Part shown: positions 54,647 to 63,195 of the stretch, piece by piece
How positions within the stretch are numbered: the stretch's first letter is position 1
How the letters are laid out: every line of letters begins with the position of its first letter
Assembly: GCA_963965975.1 (NCBI GenBank)
Contig: OZ014413.1
Span: 1,428,501 to 1,492,500, forward strand
DNA: 64,000 nucleotides
Source: Xestospongia bergquistia
Taxonomy: Eukaryota; Porifera; Demospongiae; Haplosclerida; Petrosiidae
Direction: 5' to 3'
Translations under genes and position numbers: made by a program
Notes under the pieces: model-generated
The model's database searches: none
Told to the model about the DNA's origin: nothing
Seen by the model: the letters and a program-made list of their open reading frames with translations, nothing else

Positions 54647-56604
54647 TTATAGTATATTACAAGTGTCTTCATCTTTGTAATAATAAGGTTCAGGTTCCTC
54701 GTCTTCTTCATAGTAATCAGGTTCAGGTTCTTCATTTTTTTCATAGTAATCATGCTCGGGTTCTTTGTCTTCATAGTAATTAGGCTCAGGTTCTTCATCT
54801 TCATAGTATTCAGGCTCAGATTCCTCGTCTTCTTCATAGTAATCAAGTTCAGGTTCTTCATCTTCATAGTATTCAGGTTCAGGTTCTTCATCTTCTTCAT
54901 AGTAATTAGGTTCAGTTTCTTCATCTTCATAGTATTCAGCCTCAGGTTCTTCGTCTTCTTCATAGTATTCAGGTTCAGGTTCTTCATCTTCATAGTAATC
55001 AGGGTCAGGTTCTTCGTCTTCTTCATAGTATTCGGGCTCAGGCTCTTCGTCTTCTTCATAGTATTCAATTTCAGGTTCTACTTCGTCTTCATAGTATTCA
55101 GGATCAGGTTCTTCATCTTCGTCATAGTAATTAGACTCAGGCTCTTCATCTTCTTCATAGTATTCAGGTTCAGGTTCTTCTTCGTCTTCATAGTATTCGG
55201 GATCAGGTTCTTCATCTTCGTCATAGTAATTAGACTCAGGCTCTTCATCTTCTTCATAGTAATCGGGTTCTTCATGTTCTTTATAGTAATCAAGCTCTAC
55301 CTTAGATTTTTCTCTAACATCTTCATATTTTAAGTCATCTGATTTTTTTACATGTAATTTGTCTCGTTCTTTTACCTGCCATTTAGCCATGCCTGGTTGG
55401 ATGTATTTACTTTGACATTTGTCAAAGCAGTAGGTTGAACAAGGAGTACTGTCAACTAACATTTGTACTTGGTCAAGTGACTGTTCTAAGCCATTGTGTT
55501 TCTCTTGTAACTTGCATGTATAAGCTCTCTCATTATGCTCCTCTTGAAACTGAAAGTGATTAACAATAGTGTTGATGACACGTTTATGTTTAGTAACACG
55601 TGGTTTACCATCCTCTCTTTCTTGTTTTAGTACTCTCTCCAGTCCCTGTACTCCTTCTTTCTTGTATACTTCTTTCAGATCTTCATATGCTAAGCCACTT
55701 TCTGCCATTTTATGAGCCATTTCACTTGTAATTTCTCTGTCTTTGTGTTGGCGTTTATCATTATATCGTTTTGGAGCTAAGGTCCCTTTAAATGTTTGAT
55801 TTCGTTTCTTGGTTTCACAATCAAACTTCATTCTTTTAATGAAAGATTTCACTGTACATGAATGAGAAAGGATGTGTTCAGTTGTCACGTGTAGCTGACT
55901 TTTAAAAAGAACCTTGTACAATGCTTGGACATCTTCAAATGCATCGTGTGCTGTATAGGAATCTCCAAATAAAGCAATATAGAGATTTGGTAGAGAAAGC
56001 GATTTCCCTTTATCACTTGTCAATACAGAATTACCTTTATGGCGCATTTCACGAAGAAGTAGGAGGCTGTCAGCAAAACCTATTTTTTTATCGCCAATGT
56101 CTTTGGATTAATCCCGGTACTAATAAAAGCGTTGATGAGGACTTGAGTATCAAAACTAAAAGCATTATGAGCTACTAAAAGTAATTTGGTGTTAGGATTT
56201 TCTTCAATGGCTTGTTCAGCCTGTTCACAAATGTAGTGATAGAATTGCTTTATCCCTTCTTCATAGGGAATGGACTTAACTTTCTTTCCATTCTTTGTCA
56301 TATATCGTTTGCCTTTGCTATTAACGTTTACTGAAAGCCCATTTACATTAGTTGCTCCAGGCATAACATCTTTATTAGGTAAAATATAATGTGTCCATTT
56401 TTTTATATGATCAGACATTGACAAAGCTGCTATTTGGCAAATATCAGCATCATAATTAAAGGAAGTGGTCTCCAAATCAAATAGCACAAGGAAGATATCA
56501 TCTGGTTGTTTTACTCTTACCACTTTGAAGTCTGGTTTAGTTAGGATAGGAGGATGTTTATAGTCATCGATAGCTGTAGTCAATTTCTTAGTAGCTGTAG
56601 CCAT
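54647..56604 (-). pseudogene. Long-type DEDDh exonuclease with acidic Tyr/Glu/Pro repeat tail, one frameshift (C3)
   Basis: The 5' part (56604 down to about 56100) has VLFDLETTSF (Exo I), then LLVAHNAFSFDTQVL (Exo II). A one-base shift at about 56090-56105 changes frame. The second frame continues IGFADSLLLLREMRHKG, YTAHDAFEDVQALY (Exo III, His and Asp present) and a helical module with ITSEMAHKMAESGLAYEDL and GKPRVTKHKRVINTIVNHF. A Cys-containing linker follows, then about 200 residues of repeats such as EEPEPEYYEEDEE and EPDPEYYEDE to a stop at 54647. All catalytic residues survive and 466 codons remain open after the shift, so it could be a real gene with a sequence error. The helical module is shared with C7. 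The tail is highly acidic and Tyr-rich; its role is unknown. Confidence 0.72.
54661..55290 (-). repeat. Coding microsatellite-like repeat for the acidic tail of C3
   Basis: On the plus strand the unit is a mix of TTCATCTTCTTCATAGTATT and CAGGTTCAGG of about 33-45 bp, with length always a multiple of three. Indels therefore keep the minus-strand frame while varying unit content. Confidence 0.85.
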
Positions 56605-56954
56605 TGGCCCTCTATTTTTTAAAAATTATCTTGAATATTGAATATATTCATATATATCTTCTTCCTGCCGGCGCCAATTATTACAATTATCAGACTAGTA
56701 GGTTGTACAAGTTTAGACAACCAGTATTGTGGTTGTTTGCATAATCAACAGATTCACTATTACCAGCTTGTTCATGTGGTAAAGTGGCTAATTCCTCAGT
56801 ACACAAAATACTGTTTCCATTTAATTTCTTTTTTCACAAAAGATGTGGATGCCTACATTGTAATAGACTAAAATACAACACACAGTATATACATACATGT
56901 TAGTATATAAATAACCCTAACACTACACCATAATATAGATAGACTTTAGATTTG
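56605..56954. repeat. Spacer dominated by the 51424-type interspersed repeat
   Basis: The 56658-56802 part matches 51424-51560 and 57870-58025 (ACAAGTTTAGACAACCAGTA, GTGGCTAATTCCTCAG). The rest is AT-rich and no gene is seen. Confidence 0.6.
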
Positions 56955-57447
56955 ATGAATAAGCAATAAACTGTCAGCAAAACCTATGTTCTTGTCTGCC
57001 AGTGTTTTGGGATCAATCATGACACTCTCCATAGCATTGATGAGAACTTCAGCATGAAAAACAAATGCAATATGAACTATAAGAAGTATTTTTGCTCTTT
57101 TTTTCACTGGAAAATTCCTTAGATAGATGACTGTAGAATTGTTTCAAGCCTTCTTCATAGGGAATAGCATCAACTTTCTCACCATTCTTAGTCAGAATAC
57201 ATTCTCCATCTTCCATCTCATCAACTCTGAAATGGTTGACTTCAGATGCTTGTGGGTCAACATTTTCACGAGGTAAGATAAAACATGTGCAAACTTTGGT
57301 AATGTTTGATAGAGATAAAGCTGCTATTTGGCAAATGTCAGGATCTATACAAAGTGAAGTGATTTCCTGATCAAATAGTACAAAGAAGATGTCTTCTGAT
57401 TGTTGTACTATTACTGAAACCAGTTTTGATTTAGTTGTTACTGCCAT
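56955..57447 (-). pseudogene. Broken exonuclease fragment (C4)
   Basis: The frame from 57447 reads FFVLFDQEITSL, where intact copies have FDLETT, so the Exo I Glu is displaced. It goes on through PDICQIAALSL and PYEEGLKQFYSHL, then shifts near 57095-57115. Beyond the shift the DNA still encodes an Exo II remnant (FHAEVLINAM) and DPKTLADKNIGFADSLLL down to about 56955. Exo III and everything after it are missing. It belongs to the long-type C3/C7 lineage by its PYEEG and IGFADSL signatures. Confidence 0.78.
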
Positions 57448-58195
57448 AAGTACCTGTAAAAATTATGAGTCACTTTCAGTCATATTCCTGTAATATCAGC
57501 TTAATCAGGAAGTTTTCTTTACAAATGTGGCTTATACTATTACTATGAATAAATGTTTGTTAGCATTGTCACATGTAATACAGCCATTACTGGGTAATAT
57601 GTTAAGTGTATGTCACTTTTGACAATTGTATATTCATGAAACTTGTCTAGTGGTTGTATTGAGTTTTGGTGCAAAAAATATTAATTCTTCCTGAAACTGT
57701 TATTATAAATATAAGTCTGTTATTATAATTAATTAGTCACACAGAGTTAGATTAGGAGAAGGTTTAATATCTATCAATAGTTATACCCAATTCTTCAATA
57801 GCTATGTCAATAGCTGTAACCATGCCACTCTAGTTTCTCCTAGTATTCTTGAATATTGGGTATAATCATGCTACTTCCTGCCAATTTTTATTGCAACAAT
57901 GAGACTGGTTTTGTGAACAGGTTGTACAAGTTTAGACAACCAGTATAGTGGGTATTTGTGTAATCAGCAGATTCTTAATTAACGTATTACCAACTTTTTA
58001 TGGTGGTAAAGTGGTTAATTCCTAAGTAGACAAAGTGTTGTGTTTACATTAGAAAAGAGTTTTCTTTTCAAAATGGGTGGATATCTAATAGACTAAATGT
58101 GTCACTCACTACATGTAACTACAATATGAATATTGTAGTATTAACAATACTACAGTTAGCATTGTTTTTAGATGGTACTACTGAAGACATATTGC
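57448..58195. other. Spacer with interspersed repeat, no gene seen
   Basis: The part 57870-58025 is a copy of the 51424-type repeat. Part of the sequence near 57600-57730 (GACAATTGTATAT, GTGCAAAAAATA, TTCTTCCTGAA) resembles 59410-59520, so the spacers of neighbouring genes share ancestry. Confidence 0.5.
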
Positions 58196-58966
58196 TTAAA
58201 CTTGACAAGCTGTAAATGTATTATTGCAAATGTTTGCTTTCGTAATACCCATTGGAGAATCAAATAAAACTCGTTTCATTGCTTTGACATCTTCAACAGC
58301 ATCATAAGCTGAATATTTCTCATTAAAAAACCACTTATAGAGAGAGGGTAATGATGCAGAAACCATTTGTTTTTCTGATTCATCTGTTTCTTCTTTTAAC
58401 AAAAAAAGTGATGGATTTTCTTTCTGGATGTCTTTGATAATGAGGAGACTATCAGCGAAAACAATATTTAATTTCATTAATTCGTCCCGAGTCACATTTA
58501 TTTTTGAAAAGGCATTGAGAAGTATTTTGGAATCAAATTCCTTCCCATTATGAGCTGTTAAAATAATACATGAAGTGGGGTCAGCTTGACAATATTTCTT
58601 TCTCAATTCAGTAAGATATTGATAAAAAAGGTTCAAACCCATTTCATACTGCTCAGCACAGACTGGCTTGCCACATTTTGTCAGTATGTTTTGGCCTTGT
58701 TCATCTTTCTCGAGTTTCAGTTTGTTGACACTTGAAGCGCCATCATTGATATTCTTTTGTGGGATAAGATACTTTGACCACATCTCCAGCTCTGGTTCCC
58801 CCATTGCCCATGCTGCTATTTGACAGATATCAGGATCATCTTCTAGTAATCCAGTTGTTTCTAAGTCAAACAGAACAACAACATCACTACTACTTGATGG
58901 AGTCTTTTTGCCAGTACTTTTTGCCATAGCTACACAGTAGTTGTCTGAACAAAGGAAATTCACCAT
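58196..58966 (-). CDS. DEDDh 3'-5' exonuclease (C5)
   Basis: Single-exon gene of 256 residues starting MVNFLCSDNY. Exo I is VVLFDLETTG, Exo II is LTAHNGKEFDSKIL and Exo III is SAYDAVEDVKAM. The His of the DEDDh set is replaced by Tyr (AYDAVED where C1, C2, C6 and C8 have AHDA). The general-base His is normally essential, so this copy could be catalytically weak or inactive despite an intact frame. A DEDDy arrangement has its Tyr at the equivalent position, so activity cannot be excluded. The middle resembles C1 (YLTELRKKYCQ, LIIKDIQKENPSLF), whereas the N-terminus resembles C2 and C6, suggesting a mosaic. A hairpin lies about 275 bp upstream. Antisense to the host. Confidence 0.8.
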   Translation of the reverse strand: MVNFLCSDNYCVAMAKSTGKKTPSSSSDVVVLFDLETTGLLEDDPDICQIAAWAMGEPELEMWSKYLIPQKNINDGASSVNKLKLEKDEQGQNILTKCGKPVCAEQYEMGLNLFYQYLTELRKKYCQADPTSCIILTAHNGKEFDSKILLNAFSKINVTRDELMKLNIVFADSLLIIKDIQKENPSLFLLKEETDESEKQMVSASLPSLYKWFFNEKYSAYDAVEDVKAMKRVLFDSPMGITKANICNNTFTACQV

Positions 58967-59238
58967 AAATAAATGTTAGACTTACAAGTTTAAAATTTTA
59001 TTACTTATTCAGACATTTCTTACCTTATTTTAACTAGGTTCAGCTCACTTAAATTTGAAGTTTATGGTAACAAACAAAGATTAATTGTTCTCAAGAGATT
59101 GTTATTCTAGTTAAGAGTTAGAATGCAATCTTACTTACACGTCCTTGATAAATGTCACTCTGATTTAATAACACTCTTATTGTTGAGTACCGATTTTCAA
59201 GAACACTGCCTGACAGTTATTCATTGGAAGCATGGAGT

Positions 59239-59321
59239 GGTTATATGGCCACTGATAAGATAGATTACCAATGGGTGTTATATAGAACACCCATTGATAT
59301 CTTATTAGTGGTCAAGTAACC
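59239..59321. repeat. Hairpin upstream of exonuclease C5
   Basis: The arms match the hairpin at 52777-52859 (GGTTATATGGCCACTGATAA against TTATTAGTGGTCAAGTAACC) with a few mismatches. Confidence 0.82.
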
Positions 59322-60189
59322 ATACAATGAACAATTAATTCTTTATTTTAACAATTACTTTGTAGCTAATTTGGATGGATTACTATGGAATCCAACCTAA
59401 TATGTGAAGAATATGCCACTTTTGACAATTGTATATGTTTAGGGTTTGTAGTGAGTTTTGGCGCAAAAAAATAGTTCTTCCTGAATCTGTTTTTGTAAAC
59501 TCTGTTATTATAATTAGTTGGTCAGGTTTAGTTAGAATAGAAAAAGGTTTAATTTATATTTATTCATAGTTATAGCCAATTCATTGGTAGCTATATCAGT
59601 AGCTATATTCATGGCACTCTAGTTTCTCCTAGCATTGAACCACTATAGATTTTAAAACAAGACTGATTTACATAAAGCCACCCATCAAATGATAGTGCTT
59701 GCCAAATTCAAAGGAAAAGGAGTGGTCAGTAAACCACTGATAAGAGCCAGGTGTACCAGTGTGTATTTCTGTGATTAGTATACATTTTCACTGAATATTG
59801 AGTATAACATAGAGTTCTTTTTGATAAAACCTTATAGTTTTAGTTTAATTTTAGTATACATTTGTAAAAAGGTTTAGTTCCTGGTTTAGTTTCAGTATTG
59901 TTTGAAGATTTATTTTAATTTCAGTTTAGTTTTAGTGAGTTTGTTTCAAAGAAGCACTACAAGTCTTAATATGGTATTGTCAAATTTGTTTGTTGTAAGT
60001 AGCTTGGCAAATGCTTCATGTGTTTTGTAAGACTAATTATTTGTTATAGGTAGTAGGAAGTACAAATTAAATTTTCCTTATATTATCAGGACTTGATATG
60101 TATTTAGGTTTATAGTTAAAATTAATGTTTAGTTTGTATCCTAAAATTTTTTACCAAAATATCTAATAAAGGTGGCTAATTCCTCAGCA

Positions 60190-60241
<52 letters not shown>

Positions 60242-60374
60242 AGTTAAATATATATGAATATATTTAACTACAGTATGATTTTATACATAATATAGTAAGT
60301 ACACAGAAATAAAGCTAATCTAATTAGAGTCGTTAATACAATCATTTATAGATAATGAAGTCATTGTATTCTCT
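59322..60374. other. Spacer with repeats, no gene seen
   Basis: The spacer holds a copy of the TAAACCACTGATAAGAGCC repeat (59685-59765), a stretch rich in TAGTTTTAGTTTAATTTTAG, and a (TA)n run at about 60197-60237. The last 100 bp resemble the 3' flank of C8 (63080-63195). Confidence 0.55.
60197..60237. repeat. (TA)n microsatellite
   Basis: About 20 perfect TA dinucleotides. A shorter run occurs at about 62863-62884 in the equivalent place between C8 and C7. Confidence 0.95.
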
Positions 60375-61133
60375 TTAAGCATCAAAAGCTGAAAATGTAT
60401 TGTTACAAATGGTTTCCTTAGTAACACATAAGGGTGATTCAAACAGGACTTGTTTCATCGCTTTAACATCTTCAATAGCATCATGAGCTGAAAAATCCTT
60501 ACCAAAAAACCTCTTGTAGAGAGAAGATAGTGCTTTACTAACTTTTGGTTGCTTTCTAGGGCTATCTGTTTCTTCAATATTCAAGAAAACCAATGGATTC
60601 TCTTTCTCTATTTTCTTAATTATGAGGAAGCTATCTGCGAAACAAATATTTAATTTTGTTAAATGTTCTCTAGTGACATTTATTTTTTCAAGAGCATTGA
60701 GAAGTACTGGGACATCAAATTTCTTTGCATTATGAGCAATTAAAATAATGCGCGAATTGGGATTAGTTTGTTTCCTAAGCTCATGAAGATGTTGATAGAA
60801 TCGATATATACCTGCTTCGTACTGCTCAGCTTTAACTGGTTTGCCATATTTTGTCAATATATCCTTGCCTTGTTTATCTTTCTCAACTTTTAGATTGTTG
60901 ATTCTAGAAGCGCCATCATCAATGTTCTTTTGTGGGATAAGATACTTTGACCACACCTCTGGTTCTCCCATTGTCCATGCTGCTATTTGACAGATATCAG
61001 GATCATCTTTTAGTAATCCAGTTGTTTCTAAGTCAAACAGAACGACAACATCACTAATATTTGATGGAATGATTTTGCCACTGCTTGTTGCCATAGCTAC
61101 CCAGTGATTGTCTGAATGAAGGGAATTCACCAT
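60375..61133 (-). CDS. DEDDh 3'-5' exonuclease (C6)
   Basis: Single-exon gene of 252 residues starting MVNSLHSDNHWVAMATSSGK. The catalytic set is complete: FDLETTG, LIAHNAKKFDVPVL and SAHDAIEDVKAM, with CFADSFLI in between. It is very close to C2 and C8. The insert before the final helices (FLNIEETDSPRKQPK) and the C-terminus CNNTFSAFDA are near-identical to theirs. The second Met (MATSSGK, residue 14) is an alternative start, as in C2. The 5' flank shares a hairpin about 278 bp upstream and the conserved CTCAAGAGATTGTT block. Likely an active nuclease; substrate unknown. Antisense to the host neurobeachin gene. Confidence 0.82.
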   Translation of the reverse strand: MVNSLHSDNHWVAMATSSGKIIPSNISDVVVLFDLETTGLLKDDPDICQIAAWTMGEPEVWSKYLIPQKNIDDGASRINNLKVEKDKQGKDILTKYGKPVKAEQYEAGIYRFYQHLHELRKQTNPNSRIILIAHNAKKFDVPVLLNALEKINVTREHLTKLNICFADSFLIIKKIEKENPLVFLNIEETDSPRKQPKVSKALSSLYKRFFGKDFSAHDAIEDVKAMKQVLFESPLCVTKETICNNTFSAFDA

Positions 61134-61410
61134 AAATAAATGTTAGACTTAAAAGCTTTATTACTTACTAAGACAATTCTTACCTTTTTTTAACTAGGCT
61201 CAGTTCACTTAAACTTGAAGTTTACAGTTACAAACCAAGTTTAATTGTTCTCAAGAGATTGTTGTTCTAGTTAAGAGTTAGAATGAAACCTTACTTACAT
61301 GTCCTTGATAAATGTCACTCTGATTTAATAACACTCTTATTGTTGAGTACCGATTTTCGAGAACACCCCTCAAACTGCTTCCTGACAGTTATTCATAGGA
61401 AGTAAGGAGT

Positions 61411-61492
61411 GGTTATATGGCCACTGATAAGATAGATTACCAATGGGTGTTCTATAGAACATCATTAGTATCTTATTAGTGGTCAAGTAACC
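61411..61492. repeat. Hairpin upstream of exonuclease C6
   Basis: Third copy of the 52777-type hairpin. The left arm is intact; the central part (AACATCATTAGTATC) is more diverged than in the other two copies. Confidence 0.78.
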
Positions 61493-61713
61493 ATACAATG
61501 TAAAAATTAACTCTTTTTATTTTAACAATTACTTTGTAACTAATTTGGATTTGTATGCAGTGTTAAATGGGACAATTGGTTCCCTTTTATTGTCACTGAG
61601 TCTCATTATATTGTATTAATTTAAATGAGTAAAAAAATCTTCTTTAAAATTAATAATAAATGCGTTGTTAATAGTGAACAGTCAAAGGTCATCTCACAAG
61701 TCACTTTCATCTT

Positions 61714-62774
61714 TTAACTTGTCATCATTTGTTGCTCTTCTAAGTTTCTGTGTTTTTTATGTTTGAAATGATTGAAAATAGTGTTAATGATTCTTCTATC
61801 TTTAGTAACATGTGGTTTGCCATTCTCCAGTCTTTCTTTTAACACTCCCTCTAAACCTTCTTCTCCTTTTTTCTCATATACTTCCACTAGATCTTGGTAT
61901 ACCAAACCACTCTCTGCCATTTTACAAGTTATATGTCTGGTGACCTGTCTATCTTTGTCCTTGGGTGTAGAATAATATGGCAATGGAGCTAAACTTCTTT
62001 CAAATGATCTTTTAGCACTTTCTTTGTCAAATTCAATTCTTTCAGTTGAAAAAGTCACAGTACATGAATGAGAAAGGAAATGTTCTTTAGTCATTTTGAG
62101 TCTACTTTTAAGAGAATGTTATATAATGCTTTGACGTCATTAACTGCATATTTTATGAGGGGCTTATACATTGTTGTATGAATATCATCTACTATAAAAG
62201 TATCATCATCATACACTATGTAGCAGTCCTCGTCAAATACAATATAACAATCATTGTCAAATACAATATAGCAGTCCTCATCTTTTTCTGGTTGATAGTC
62301 CTCTCTTTGTCCTTGAAAACAGTGCATTGAATAGCTACCTTCATCTTTTAATGGATACATTTTTTCATGGTTTCCTGAATGGTAGTCTTTGTTATATCCT
62401 GGATAGTATTCTCCAAATAAAGCATAATGTAAATTTGACAAAGCAAGGGATTCTCCTTTTTCACCACTCAAGATGGGGTCACCTATGCGACGCAATTCGT
62501 GAAGAAGTGAGAGGCTGTCAGCGAAACCTATAATATTCTCCAATGTCTTCACATCGATCCCAACACTGATAAAAGCATTAACAAGAACTCGAGCACTAAA
62601 GCTTATGGCTTTGTGACCTACTAAAAGTATGATAGTGTTAAAATATTCTTTAGAAGTTTGTTCAGCTAGTTGACAAAGATATTGATAAAATGATTTTATC
62701 CCTTCTTCATAGGGAAGAGACTCAACTTTCTTACCATTTTTTCTCATATGACTTTCATTGTTAAAATATTTCAC
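61714..62774 (-). pseudogene. Broken long-type exonuclease with repeat insertion (C7)
   Basis: The 5' end, including Exo I, is missing: the frame starts within KNGKKVESLPYEEGIKSFYQ, abutting an interspersed repeat. Exo II reads LVGHKAISFSARVL, so its Asp is Ser. IGFADSLSLLHEL follows. An inserted stretch then encodes repeats such as DEDCYIVFD and DNDCYIVFD. What should be Exo III has become IKYAVNDVKALY, without the His. A shift at about 62091-62094 leads to the helical module HITCKMAESGLVYQDLVEVY and GKPHVTKDRRIINTIFNHF, ending at 61714. Loss of catalytic residues plus a frameshift mark it as dead, although both frames are long. Confidence 0.8.
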
Positions 62775-63195
62775 TAAAATGTCTTAATGATTCTGATAAA
62801 GGTGGCTAATTCCCCAGTGTTTATATTAAGAAAAGTATGCTTTCATTAGTTGTGGACATCTAATATATATATATATATATATATAACACATATATATGTG
62901 TGTATGTATACATGAGTGTATTTAACTGCAGTATGATTTTATATATAATATAACAATTAGCATTGTGAAGGAAGACTATAGTTTACACAAAAGAGACCCA
63001 TCAAGTGATAGTGCCTGCCAATTTTATAGGAAAAGAAGTGGTCAATCAACCACTGATAAGAGCCAGTTGTATATATGAATATATTTAACTACATTATGAT
63101 TTTATACATAATATAACAAGTACACAGAAATAAAGCTAATCTAATTAGCATTGTTAATATAATCATTTATAGACAATAAAGTCATTGTATTCTCT
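62775..63195. other. Spacer between C8 and C7, repeats only
   Basis: It contains the GTGGCTAATTCC repeat end, a short (TA)n run, a copy of the CCACTGATAAGAGCC repeat (62995-63070) and the 3' flank shared with C6. No gene is seen. Confidence 0.55.

Noticed and set aside
54752-55333. 193-codon plus-strand frame rich in Phe, Ile and Arg
   Set aside because: Shadow of the acidic repeat tail of C3 on the other strand; the composition follows from the GAA/GAT/TAT codons.
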